Positions 53,173-62,823 are shown, numbered from the stretch's first letter. The stretch is 64,000 nt of DNA from Gemmatimonadaceae bacterium (GCA_036003045.1 DASYSS010000030.1:1-64000), one strand, 5' to 3'. The notes: generated by a model from the letters alone, not told the origin. Numbers and translations are program-made.

Positions 53173-55163
53173 CAGTCGTCCCCTGCGGCGGCGAGCGGCT
53201 CCGTGCGACGGGCGGCGGGGGAGCGCACCGATTTCACGGCGACCGGTTCCACACGCACGGCGCACGCCTTGAACTCGGCGGTGCCGGACTTCGTGTCCGT
53301 CGCGTTGATGGTGAGAAGGTTGGTCATGACGTCGTCGGGGAAGTGCAACGTCATGAAAACTACGCCGGCGCGCAGACCGCGGTCGATGTAGACGGGCGCG
53401 TCGAGTGCGCCGCGTCGCGAGGTCACGTGGACGATGTCGCCCGGGCCGACCCCAAGCCGCGCCGCGTCTTCGGGCGACATGTCGACCGTCTCGCCGCGAT
53501 GAAGCGGCGAGGCATACCCCCCGCTCTGCACTCCGGTGTTATAAGACTCGAGCCGCCGGCCGGTCGATAGAATGAACGGATACTGATCGTCCGGCTGCTC
53601 GACGGGACCTTCGTGGTGGACGACCGAGAAGGGCGCGAGCCGGCCGCGCTTCGCCGGATCGTCGTCCCAGAGTCGCGAGTGCAGGAACTTCGTTCCGGGA
53701 TGCTTCTCGTCGGGGCACGGCCACTGGAGTCCGCCGAGCTCCTCGAGGCGCTTGTAGGTCATGCCATAGAGCTGCGGAGAGAGCGCGCGCACCTCGTTCC
53801 ACACGTCTTCCGCGGTCGGCGAGCCCCAGTCGTAACCGAGTCGTTTGGCGAGCTGCGACATGATCCAGATCTCGTCCCGCGCATCGCCCGGCGGCTCGAC
53901 GGCCTTTCGACAACGCTGAACGCGCCGTTCGCTATTGGTGACGGTGCCCTCGCCTTCGGCCCACGTCGCGGCCGAGGGAAGAACGACGTCGGCCAATTGC
54001 GCCGTCTTCGTGAGGAAGAGCTCCTGCACGACGAGGTGGTCGACGTTCTCGAGCAGGTGCGTCACGTGCGTCGCGTCGGCGTCCGACTGCGCCGGATTCT
54101 CACCGATGACGTAGAGCGCCGTGAGCTCCTTCGTCTCCATCGCCTGGATCATCTCGGTGAGATGCCATCCGTCCGTTGGAATGATGTCGCGACCCCACGC
54201 GCGCTCGAACTTCACCCGGTGGTTCTCGGTGGTGACGTCCTGGAATCCGGGGAGTTTGTTGGGGAGCGCGCCCATGTCGCCGCCGCCTTGGACGTTGTTC
54301 TGTCCGCGGAGTGGATTGCACCCGCAGCCGTAGCGTCCGACGTGGCCTGTGAGCAGCGAGAGATTGATCAGCGCGAGAACGTTGTCGACCGCGTTGTGGT
54401 GCTCGGTGATGCCGAGCGTCCAGCAGACCATGGCGCGATCGGCGGTCGCGTACGCGTGCGCCGCGTCGCGGATGACCTCGGCCGGAATTCCCGTGACCCG
54501 CTCGCCGAAGGCGAGGGTGTATGGCTCGACGGCTTCTTTGTACGCCTGATAGTCGGTCGTGCCGCGCTTGATGAACTCGCTATGCGCGAGCCCCGCGTGA
54601 ATGATTTCGCGGGCCATGGTATTGGCGAGCGCGACGTCGGTGCCGACGTTGAGGCCGAGCCAGGTGTCGGCCCATTCGGCGGACGTGGTGCGCCGCGGAT
54701 CGACGACGTAGAGACGCGCGCCGTTCTGGATCCCCTTCAATAGATGGTGGAACCAGATCGGATGCGCCTCCCGGGCGTTCGATCCCCAGAGGAAGGCGAA
54801 ATCGCAATGTTCCGCTTCCTCGTATGAGCTGGTCGAGCCGCCCGCCCCCAGGATGGCCGTCAGACCGACGACCGAGGGAGCGTGTCAGGTCCGATTACAG
54901 CTGTCGATGTTGTTATTCCCAAACACCTGCCGCGCCATTTTCGACGCGAGGAAATTCACCTCGTTGGTCGACTTGGAGCAGCTGAAGATGCCGGTCGCGG
55001 TACGCCCGTTTTTGTCGAGGTTTCGACGGAAGCCTTCGGCGGCTTTGTCGAGGGCCTCATCCCACGACGCTGGCCGAAGGACGCCGGCGTCGCGGACGAG
55101 GGGTTGAGTCAGGCGGGCGTACGCGCCGGAGGGTGTCCGGGGGGAGTTGTTGCTGGACTGCAT
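53172..55163 (-). CDS. selenocysteine-containing formate dehydrogenase catalytic subunit
   Basis: Read through an in-frame TGA (54885-54887), the gene encodes 663 residues. The context SCNRT-U-HAPSVVGL matches the catalytic Sec/Cys site of formate dehydrogenases (E. coli FdhF has CARV-U-HGPSVAGL), with Sec at residue 93 and the essential His at 94. Mo-pterin-binding segments follow (FLWGSNAREAHP, YVVDPRRT, GCNPLRGQNNVQGGGDMG) and a C-terminal cap with STGRRLESYNTGVQS. The frame continues with high coding quality on both sides of the TGA. The protein starts after the usual CxxCxxxC domain, which is on another gene. A start at ATG 55163 is consistent, with TTGGAG upstream. Confidence 0.9.
54855..54873 (-). 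promoter_or_regulatory. bacterial SECIS hairpin
   Basis: Eleven bases after the UGA, GGTCGTC and GACGGCC form a seven-bp stem with a GGTCT loop on the minus strand. The E. coli fdhF element also shows GGUCU in the apical loop of its SelB-binding stem at the same distance. This supports selenocysteine insertion over termination. Confidence 0.82.
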
Positions 55164-55217
55164 TCGTGGTGCATCTCCAAGACGGGGATGGTCTTAGGAG
55201 GATGCATTGGGGACGCT

Positions 55218-55262
55218 ACAACTGCAAGTGGACTGCCGACGGTTCCAACCTTCTGCAGTTGT
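55218..55262. repeat. 9-bp perfect inverted repeat upstream of the formate operon
   Basis: ACAACTGCA (55218-55226) and TGCAGTTGT (55254-55262) are perfect complements separated by 27 bases. They fill the short gap between the stop of the upstream secreted-protein gene and the formate dehydrogenase start. It may be a terminator stem without a T-run or an operator for the formate operon. Confidence 0.45.
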
Positions 55263-56020
55263 CAGAATTCCGCGTAGCAGCAATCTCCGCCACAGGCAAA
55301 CCAGAGTACAAGTGGGTCGGTACGCGCTGATTGAGGCGACAACGCTCTTTGCGTCAGCAGAATCTCAAACGCTTTGGCAACGGCGACTGGGTCGTGCCCG
55401 TTATCGGACAATGTTTTGCACAATTCATTCGTGTTGAAGTAGATGTTGGCGCCGTCCGCCTGACGGGGATTGCGTGAGTGACCGCAGTTCTTCAGCGTCT
55501 TTGTGCCACGGGTGGTTCCAGTGGGATCGTCGCCGCTCCACCAATGGTTGCCCAGCTTTGCGACCTGACTCAATCCGACCTCGTTCGCACCTGGCGGCGG
55601 CGTCTTCTTGAATTGCACAAGCCAAAGGAGCTCGTCTCCTTGATTCAGATCGAACGCCGCATCGCGACATGGATTGACCGTAACGTTTTCCACGATGGCC
55701 CCGGGGTACCAGTCACTATCGCTTGCCCCGGATGGAATATTGTGGGAGCTGTCGGTCGCCGCGATCATGATGAGGCACTTGACCTTAGCATCTGTGGCTG
55801 AAGGAACCTTTACGATGGTGGCGTTGGTAAAGTTGAGCTTTCGCATGAGGTTTCTCATGTCATGATTGTACCAATGCCCTAGTGTCGCAGTGGGGTCCGG
55901 AGTTTTGGGCGGCGGATCACCGTCCGCGAGGGGCGACGCATCGGACGCATTTCGGCCCGCGAGCCCTAGACTTGCGAACGCGAGAAAGGCGAGCGCTGCC
56001 CTTGAAATACGATTAAACAC
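55262..56020 (-). CDS. secreted protein of unknown function
   Basis: The 252-residue protein has a clear signal peptide (AALAFLAFASLGLAG) and a mature part with eight or so cysteines, including CGGDCC near the C-terminus, so it is probably disulfide-rich and extracytoplasmic. Segments such as LGHWYNHDMRNLMRKL and GNHWWSGDDPTGTTRG are distinctive, but I recognise no family. The GTG at 56020 has GGAGG four bases upstream. Base composition is more AT-rich than the flanking formate genes and like the 3' half of the kinase gene upstream, which suggests shared recent history. Confidence 0.65.
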   Translation of the reverse strand: MFNRISRAALAFLAFASLGLAGRNASDASPLADGDPPPKTPDPTATLGHWYNHDMRNLMRKLNFTNATIVKVPSATDAKVKCLIMIAATDSSHNIPSGASDSDWYPGAIVENVTVNPCRDAAFDLNQGDELLWLVQFKKTPPPGANEVGLSQVAKLGNHWWSGDDPTGTTRGTKTLKNCGHSRNPRQADGANIYFNTNELCKTLSDNGHDPVAVAKAFEILLTQRALSPQSARTDPLVLWFACGGDCCYAEF

Positions 56021-56045
56021 TGATCCTCCGGAGAAAGATGGTTAG

Positions 56046-59000
56046 TCAACGCTCTCGAACGATCCGCTGCATTTCCTGCTGCAAATCCTTTAGCTCGGGG
56101 GCGGATGACAGCCACAGATCGTGAACCGCGCGGGCGTACAAGCGAGCGGTAACCGAATCTCCGGCCCGCGCGGCGAGAATCGCTCGAAGCGCCATCGAAC
56201 GAACCATGAGTGCCACGTCAGTGACATCTCCAAGAAAGGCTGGATCAAGCGCGCGAACTGTTCTCAGAAGATCGTCGAGTTCCCGGACCGCTTGGGCTGT
56301 GTCTCCCAACGCGAGCCAGATGAGCGCAGCGGGGAACGCGTTTCGAACGCCGTTTCCAGGTGCGCGTCCCTTGTCTATCCCCTGAAGGCGAACAAGGCGT
56401 TCTTTCGCGCCAATGCCGTCCCCGCCGGCGAGATCCGCCGCCGCCCGCACGATCTCGTCGGGCGCATTCACACCTAATCCCGGTTCCAGAAGCAGATCCG
56501 GCCGAAAGGTGACGAGGCCCCGAGCGACAATTGCGGCGCGGACTTGTGCGGCGTCGCTTGAATCTGGAGCGTACGTATCAATTAGGTCGGAAAGGCGGCG
56601 GGCTAGCAATCTGACGCTGTCTGGACCAAGCCCGAATGCAGCACGCACAACAAATGGAGCTTCCGCCTCCAGGATCGCCGCCGGCGGGTCCCAGCGCCGG
56701 CCGTCGGCGAGACGGACTCCGTGATCGAAACGCGCGAACGGCCAAAGCCGCTCGGCGTCCTGGACGCGACCAACGAGCGTCACCAATCCAATCACGCCGG
56801 CCACGTCACGACTTCGGCTTTCGCCGCCGCGACGCAGAACCGAGTCAGCCTCGGCTCTTGCTTCCGCAAAGCGCTGCTCTTTGAAAAGGTCGCGAACTTC
56901 GGCGATGGCAAGACGCAGCTGTTCGGTGGAATCTGTCGCCAAGGACCGAGCCTTCCGCACCAATTCGAGAGTGGAGACGCGGCGGCCGCCCAGGTCCGCT
57001 ACGCCGCCGGACAGCTCCGTCCAGATCGCCAAGGAGTCATATGCGGCGGCGATGGTCGGAAATCGACGAGCCCAGTCTGCAGCGGCCTCTCGAAGGATCG
57101 ATCTGTTGCGTTGAATCGCCGCCTGAACGAGCCGCTGCGACGGATCGCCCCGCCGCGTCGGGAAGTCCCGAGTCGAATGGGGCGCGAAGGCAACCGTATC
57201 GTGATCGAGATAGGGAAACGCACCAAAGAATTGTGTGTCCCGCGCCACGGCAAACCCGAGACGGACTCTATTGGTCGCGCCGAAGAGCACCGAGGATAGC
57301 CGGCCCAGTAGCCAACCACGAAACTCAGATTCGCCTTGGGGCGGAGGCCATCGCAGGGCAATGCGATACTTACGAGCGGCTTCCTCAAAACTGCCGCGGA
57401 ATGCCCAACCGGTCGCGGTTAAACGGGACTCGACGACGGTCGAATCGCGAGCTTGGCAGTCGCCGGCCCCGAGCCAAGCCCAAACGTCGGCGGAGTCCTT
57501 GCGCACGAGCTCTTGATAGACGGCACACGCCTTTGGATGCTGTCTCGTCGACAACAGGGATGCGGCGATCGCGCGCAACGAGTCGCCAGCCTCCAAACGT
57601 GCCCCCAGTTCAACTGCTCGCCTAGCCTCGACCTCGAGCTCTGATCTATTCGCGCCGGGTAGATCGATTGCCAGAGTCTGCGCAAGCCATGCGTGCGCTC
57701 TGGCAAGATTGGGATCGATTTGGATCGCGGACCGAAAAAACGCTTCGGCCGCGGACAAGTGCCACTGCTGAAGCGCCTGGCGACCAAGATCATAGCGACG
57801 CCAAGCCTCGAGGTACGCCGGCGCCGAATCGCTGGGGTCCTTCCATGGCTGAACGCCATCAACTCGAAGTATGGCGTTGATCAACCCTCGAGATGCGGTC
57901 TTACGACTAATTGCGATTGCATTTGCTGAATAGGTGACGTGGCTTTGGCGAATTAGGGCTTGACTCTGAGAGTCGTACAGTCTGACGCGCACAGACACGC
58001 TATCACGATCCTGTGTTGCCTCCACTTCGACGACGTTCGCGGCCCCCAGGGCCCGTGCTGACTTGCTCGCTTGAGCAAGATTGGACACCGTTTCAACGCC
58101 TGAATCGTTCACGATCGAGACGCCGCGCCATTCGCCGAAACCCAGCAAGATAGAGCGTAACGCCCCGGCCGTTTTCGGGCCTCCGCTTGCCGAAGACCAT
58201 ACGAAGAGCTTGGAATCACTCAATTGCTCGCCAACGCTGCGCGTGTTCATCCACGACAGGATGACCACACCTGCCGCGATCAGGCCCGTCACGATGATCA
58301 CGCGACGGTGCGGGCCCGGACCCCTGTTCAGCAATTCCAAGAACTCGCGTGCATTTAATGGACGCTCTGCGATCGACCGCGACGTCGATTTTAGGACGAG
58401 CAGAGCCAGCGAACGAAGCAGCCGGCGCGAGTCCCGCTTCACCGTGCCGCGACTCGCAAGGAACCCTCTAACCGTTTCCGCACGCGGCGACGGGTGGCCG
58501 GTAAGCATTTCATGAGCGACGACTGCGAGGGCGAAAACATCTGCCCGTTCATCCGTCGGCAGTTCCGGTGCCATATATGCGGGCGTCCCCGGCGCTACTC
58601 CGCTCTCCGTCAACGGCGTCGCCGTCGTTGACACCGCACGCGCAATCCCAAAATCGGCCAGAATCGCCTGCCCGTCCGATAGCAGAATGTTCCCCGGCTT
58701 GATATCCCGGTGAACGATCCCTCGCTGATGCGCGAACGCGAGCGCGCCGCTCACATCCTTGAGAATTCTCAGAATGTCATCGAGCGGCAGCTTCCCCTCT
58801 CTCTCGATCCGCGCGCGAAGGCTCTCCCCCTGGATGTACGGCGTGATGTAGAACAGCCCATCCTCGAACTCGCCGCTCGTGAGAATCGGCAGAATATGAG
58901 GATGCTGAAGACGAACCGTCAGTTCGATCTCGCGCTTGAACCGTGCAGCGCTCGCGTCGGACACCAAATCCGGCGGCAGCACCTTGACGACGACCTCGCG

Positions 59001-59234
59001 CCTGAGGCGGAGATCCGTCGCGAGGAAGAGACGGCTCATTCCCCCCGCCTCGAGCTCACGCTCCAAGCGGTATTGCGAACCGAGAGCCTCTTGAAGGACG
59101 GTCTCGAGTGGCGCGGGCACGCGGGACGGTGGGGAGGGGACCGCGACGGCGACACCAGCATACCGTCGCGGCGCCCCACCGGCAAGGCTCGGCCGCAAAG
59201 AGTTCGTCACGCGGTATCCGCTTGAGCGTATCAT
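56046..59234 (-). CDS. transmembrane Ser/Thr protein kinase with TPR-like sensor region
   Basis: From the ATG at 59234 the protein is 1062 residues. The kinase domain spans ~55-305: Gly-rich loop LEAGGMSRLF, Lys84 in VVVKVLP, HRDIKPGN with Asp177, DFG at 194-196 and GTPAYMAPE, so all catalytic residues are present. One membrane helix follows at ~312-329. The remaining 730 residues are outside or periplasmic, with TPR-like helical repeats (AAEAFFRSAIQIDPNLARAH). This is the PknB/Gemmatimonadota type. The start is not certain; the first 45 residues may be shorter. The kinase half is GC-rich and the C-terminal half less so. Confidence 0.88.
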   Translation of the reverse strand: MIRSSGYRVTNSLRPSLAGGAPRRYAGVAVAVPSPPSRVPAPLETVLQEALGSQYRLERELEAGGMSRLFLATDLRLRREVVVKVLPPDLVSDASAARFKREIELTVRLQHPHILPILTSGEFEDGLFYITPYIQGESLRARIEREGKLPLDDILRILKDVSGALAFAHQRGIVHRDIKPGNILLSDGQAILADFGIARAVSTTATPLTESGVAPGTPAYMAPELPTDERADVFALAVVAHEMLTGHPSPRAETVRGFLASRGTVKRDSRRLLRSLALLVLKSTSRSIAERPLNAREFLELLNRGPGPHRRVIIVTGLIAAGVVILSWMNTRSVGEQLSDSKLFVWSSASGGPKTAGALRSILLGFGEWRGVSIVNDSGVETVSNLAQASKSARALGAANVVEVEATQDRDSVSVRVRLYDSQSQALIRQSHVTYSANAIAISRKTASRGLINAILRVDGVQPWKDPSDSAPAYLEAWRRYDLGRQALQQWHLSAAEAFFRSAIQIDPNLARAHAWLAQTLAIDLPGANRSELEVEARRAVELGARLEAGDSLRAIAASLLSTRQHPKACAVYQELVRKDSADVWAWLGAGDCQARDSTVVESRLTATGWAFRGSFEEAARKYRIALRWPPPQGESEFRGWLLGRLSSVLFGATNRVRLGFAVARDTQFFGAFPYLDHDTVAFAPHSTRDFPTRRGDPSQRLVQAAIQRNRSILREAAADWARRFPTIAAAYDSLAIWTELSGGVADLGGRRVSTLELVRKARSLATDSTEQLRLAIAEVRDLFKEQRFAEARAEADSVLRRGGESRSRDVAGVIGLVTLVGRVQDAERLWPFARFDHGVRLADGRRWDPPAAILEAEAPFVVRAAFGLGPDSVRLLARRLSDLIDTYAPDSSDAAQVRAAIVARGLVTFRPDLLLEPGLGVNAPDEIVRAAADLAGGDGIGAKERLVRLQGIDKGRAPGNGVRNAFPAALIWLALGDTAQAVRELDDLLRTVRALDPAFLGDVTDVALMVRSMALRAILAARAGDSVTARLYARAVHDLWLSSAPELKDLQQEMQRIVRER

Positions 59235-59284
59235 GGTGATCGATCTCAGTCGGCCGGATACTCGTTGCGAATCCGAAGTGGCGG

Positions 59285-61393
59285 CTACGGCGCGGGCGGA
59301 ATGACCCGCGTCGGGATCGTCCGCGTCTGGGTCGTTCCATCGCCCAGTTGCCCGAACTGGTTGTTGCCCCAGCAGTACACGCCGCCGTCCGTCGCCGTCG
59401 CGCAGAAGTGGAAGTAGCCGCGGGCGAGCGACGTGAACGTCAGCGACCCGGAGACCTTGACGGGGACCGTGCTCGACGTGATCGAGCCGTTCCCGAGCTG
59501 ACCGCTGTCGTTGTTGCCCCAGCAGTAGATGTCGCCCGCCGGCGTTAGGCCGCACACGCTTTGCACCGCCGACGCGATCGCCGTGAAGGTCATTCCGGAG
59601 GCGGCGGGCGCCGCGGCCGCCACGTTGGATTGCGACGTGGTCCCGTTGCCGAATTCCCCCTCGCCGTTGAAGCCGGAGCACCAGGCTGACCCGCTCGCAT
59701 CGAGACCGCAGACGTGGAAGCGACCGACGGTCATTTGCGTGTAGACCGGACTCGCACCGACGATCTGATGATCGATGACGCCGAAGCAGAGAGCCGTGCC
59801 GGCGGTCGTGACCCCGCAGTTGTCGTTCTGCCCCTCCGCGAGGAAACGCCACGTGTTGCCACCCAGGCCGACGATCGGCGACAGCGGCGCAACATTGCCC
59901 GCGCCGAGCCGACTGTTGTCGTTCCACCCCCAGCACCACGCCGTCCCGCTCGCGTCGAGGGCGCAGGGGGAGCCATTGAAGTTCGCCATTTGCGTGAAAC
60001 GCCGCGTCGTCTGCACAGCGCCGCGCGTTCCGCGAAGTGCTTCCTGGCCAAAACTGAAGCCGTTGCCAAGCTGATTGACGTTGTTGGCGCCCCAGCAATA
60101 CGCGGTGCCGTCGGTCGTGAGTCCGCAGGTACCGAGTGAGGCGGCCTGAATCTGTGACCACGCCAATCCGCCTGACACGGCGGCTGGTTGAGGCTGCGAA
60201 CCGCCGACAGAACCGTTTCCGATTTCACCCCACACGTTTTCGCCCCAGCAGTACCCGGTTCCATCGCTGGCGATTCCGCATGTATGGAAGTCGCCGCCGG
60301 AGAGAGAGCCGACGCGCACGGAGAATCCAGCGGGTGTCACAGTGACGCCGGCGGTGCCGCCCACGCCTTCCGAGGTCGCCGTGATGGTCACGGTGTTGGG
60401 TTGAATGCCCGCGACGACACCGTTGGCATCGACGGTCGCTGAGGCCGCGTCGGAAGTGCTCCAGGCGATCGTTCGACCGGTGAGAGTATTCCCATCCGCA
60501 TCCTTGAGGGTCGCTACGAGCGTCTCGGTCTGGCCTGCCTGAATGCTGCTGGTCGCCGGCGCGACTATCACCGCAGCGACGGGCGGGCGGATCACGGCGA
60601 CCGAGGCAGCACCGGACATTCCGTTGGACGACGCAGTGATCGTTGCCACTCCCACTCCCACTCCGCTGACGACGCCGTATGAGTCGACCGTCGCGATCGC
60701 CGTGTTGTCGCTGCTCCAGCTCACCGGTTGACCCGTCACCGCGTTTCCGTATGCGTCCGTGAGCGTGGCGATCAGATCGGCCGTCTTGCCGACGACGACG
60801 GTTTGCGGATTCGGAGTTACCGCGATCGAAACCACCATCCCTTGCTCGATGCGGAACTTGATCGGCAGCGTCTTCCCGTCGACGAGAGCGATGTTGTCGC
60901 CCGTCGCCACGTTCTTCGCCGAACCGTTCGAAAGGATCTGAACGTCCGCTGACCCGACCGTGGCACCGAGGATCGATGCCGAGACGCGATACGTGGCGCC
61001 GAGAGAGAGCGGGAATTGATCCGTGTGCCAGTTCACGATGTAGAGCGCGTCGGCAGCGTCGACCCGAATCGTTTCGGAGCCCGGGCCCGTCGCCATCGTG
61101 AACGTCGCCACGGTCGGCTGCGCGCAGGCCGAGCCAATCCACTGGCAGATGTCGATTTGTGGCGACGCGCCAGGATCGAAGGTACCCGTGACGGTCGGGT
61201 TCTTGACCATTGGAGCGAGCCAGAAGAAGTGCGGATTGCCGGCGTGCGCGCCGTCGATGATGGTAAAGTCGCGCGCGTTCGGAGAGAGCAACGAACGACT
61301 GGGGTCACCGCACGAAATCGTGCTGAGAATCGAAGCGAAGGCTATCATCAGCATTCCTGCCGCGCTGCAGGGCGCGCGGAGTACGCGTTTCAT
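59285..61393 (-). CDS. lipoprotein with Big2 Ig-like domains and RCC1-like repeats
   Basis: The 702-residue protein starts MKRVLRAPCSAAG and has a lipobox ILSTISC. After an N-terminal domain of ~170 residues come two Big2 repeats (TPNPQTVVVGKTADLIATL...SVAV and APATSSIQAGQTETLVATL...GVTV). Seven RCC1-type propeller repeats follow, each with CG(I/L)xxDGTxYCWG and GQLGNG-like ends. The Cys pair in each blade may form a disulfide. It is probably surface-exposed and adhesive or sensory. GAGG lies eight bases upstream of the ATG. It precedes the kinase gene by 50 bases and may be co-transcribed with it. Confidence 0.85.
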   Translation of the reverse strand: MKRVLRAPCSAAGMLMIAFASILSTISCGDPSRSLLSPNARDFTIIDGAHAGNPHFFWLAPMVKNPTVTGTFDPGASPQIDICQWIGSACAQPTVATFTMATGPGSETIRVDAADALYIVNWHTDQFPLSLGATYRVSASILGATVGSADVQILSNGSAKNVATGDNIALVDGKTLPIKFRIEQGMVVSIAVTPNPQTVVVGKTADLIATLTDAYGNAVTGQPVSWSSDNTAIATVDSYGVVSGVGVGVATITASSNGMSGAASVAVIRPPVAAVIVAPATSSIQAGQTETLVATLKDADGNTLTGRTIAWSTSDAASATVDANGVVAGIQPNTVTITATSEGVGGTAGVTVTPAGFSVRVGSLSGGDFHTCGIASDGTGYCWGENVWGEIGNGSVGGSQPQPAAVSGGLAWSQIQAASLGTCGLTTDGTAYCWGANNVNQLGNGFSFGQEALRGTRGAVQTTRRFTQMANFNGSPCALDASGTAWCWGWNDNSRLGAGNVAPLSPIVGLGGNTWRFLAEGQNDNCGVTTAGTALCFGVIDHQIVGASPVYTQMTVGRFHVCGLDASGSAWCSGFNGEGEFGNGTTSQSNVAAAAPAASGMTFTAIASAVQSVCGLTPAGDIYCWGNNDSGQLGNGSITSSTVPVKVSGSLTFTSLARGYFHFCATATDGGVYCWGNNQFGQLGDGTTQTRTIPTRVIPPAP

Positions 61394-61458
61394 TTTCGGG
61401 GCCTCATGGTGAGAGTGCACTTCGGCGAGCATCGGACCGCGAGCAGGCGTGGTGAGGT

Positions 61459-62823
61459 TCATGGCGAGCCGGTCGCCGGCGAGGATGCACTGCGGGAGAG
61501 GCTGACCCCGACTTGCCAGCCTGTTTGCTGGAGGGAGCGCGGGCCGGACACGGTTCGGCTGAGCGTCACGACGAACCGGTCATCAATCGTGATGCCGCCG
61601 GTGACCGTTTGATATCCGGTGTGATGCTGGTCTGCATCGCCGATCAGGCGCATGAACGTCGGCGAACCGCCGGCGAAGCCCACGCGAGTCTGGAAATACA
61701 CGCCGAGGCCACCGAGATCGTCGATGGATTTGAAGACGAATTCGGCGCCGGCATCGTACATCAGCGTCGTGTCACGATGATTGGCGCCAAGCACCGGTAG
61801 CGTGACCCCGCCCCGCGGAGCAAGCAGACCCACGAAATCGGCCGCGCCATTCGGTTTGCCGAGATGAACAAGCGGATACGCGGCGGCAACGTTCAGCAAC
61901 CCGCCGCCGTTCAGAAATCGCGTGATTGTGCTGCCGCTGGCGGTCGTGTCGATCTTGGCGGCATCGGTCGGTTTCGTCGTAGCCGCCGGTGTGGTGGCCG
62001 CCGAGTCTTTCCCAGTGGCCATCACCGTACTGAACGAGAATCGAACGGCTTTCAAGAAGCGCGACGCCAACTCGACGTATGTAGCGCCTTGGTCCCCGCC
62101 TCCGGAGATCGCACCGATGTTGAGCGCCGAGGCGGACGGTTGCTTCCAGAACGCGACAGCGTCGTCGTGCGAACGAACGCTGAACAGTCGTCGCTCGCGC
62201 AGTTCCCGCTGTACGACGTTCGCACTGGCGACGCGCTCGAGCGAGTCGAGTCGCGCGGTTTTCGGCTTGTCCTTTTCAGCCGCGCGGTACGGCTCCACGA
62301 GGTCGTGAACGGCGTCCTGAGTCATGTCCGACTGCAGCACACACGCCGGCGGAATCCAATCGAGGATCTCCGCCAACCCGTCGGGCATCCGGATCGTGGG
62401 CTTTGTCGCAACGGCATTCAGCGAGCGGGCGAATCCAGATCGCCTGACTTGCCCAAACCCAACGGTATCGTTCGCAGCAGCCGGAACCGACGCTTTGTTA
62501 GCGCTTCTGAACGCGCGCTCTGCTGCGATGGCGGATTCACCAGCGCGTCCCGCGTCTTTCACCTCGTCCGCTGTGTAAGGCGTGAGTGCGATAGACCCCA
62601 TAGCGCACTTGAACTGCAAGGTGTCATCGCGAGTTCGCAGCTTGGAGGGTTGATTTGCCGGTTCCCTCATCGCGGTGACCATCTGCGTGAGGAGCTCCCG
62701 TTCAGGCGTCTTATTCGCCCGAATGGTCGGCAGGGTGACCGCCTGCGCTCCCACACGCGCCGCGACGAGCGTGAGTGCGATTCCCGCGGTAGCGAATACT
62801 CCTCGAGCGCGCTGCATTGTCAT
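61459..62823 (-). CDS. secreted protein of unknown function
   Basis: The 454-residue protein has a signal peptide (VFATAGIALTLVAARVGAQ). A helical N-terminal part holds a Cys-containing segment (LQFKCAMGSIAL and IPPACVLQSD), a Thr/Ala-rich linker lies near residue 290, and the C-terminal part is beta-rich, ending VGVSLSRSASS, possibly a small barrel. I recognise no family. The ATG at 62823 overlaps the LbH-protein stop (ATGA) and follows AGGGGGG; a second ATG two codons on is equally spaced. It is co-transcribed with the upstream LbH gene by position. Confidence 0.65.
   Translation of the reverse strand: MTMQRARGVFATAGIALTLVAARVGAQAVTLPTIRANKTPERELLTQMVTAMREPANQPSKLRTRDDTLQFKCAMGSIALTPYTADEVKDAGRAGESAIAAERAFRSANKASVPAAANDTVGFGQVRRSGFARSLNAVATKPTIRMPDGLAEILDWIPPACVLQSDMTQDAVHDLVEPYRAAEKDKPKTARLDSLERVASANVVQRELRERRLFSVRSHDDAVAFWKQPSASALNIGAISGGGDQGATYVELASRFLKAVRFSFSTVMATGKDSAATTPAATTKPTDAAKIDTTASGSTITRFLNGGGLLNVAAAYPLVHLGKPNGAADFVGLLAPRGGVTLPVLGANHRDTTLMYDAGAEFVFKSIDDLGGLGVYFQTRVGFAGGSPTFMRLIGDADQHHTGYQTVTGGITIDDRFVVTLSRTVSGPRSLQQTGWQVGVSLSRSASSPATGSP

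Noticed and set aside
54885..54887. Reading the TGA as a true stop, giving a 92-residue protein and a separate truncated oxidoreductase
   Set aside because: Frame, homology and catalytic-site context continue straight across the TGA and a SECIS-like hairpin follows, so recoding fits better than a nonsense mutation.
59285..60161. N-terminal extension of the kinase frame through the RCC1 gene
   Set aside because: The extension is an Arg-rich out-of-frame reading of the RCC1 repeats; kinase homology starts only after 59234.
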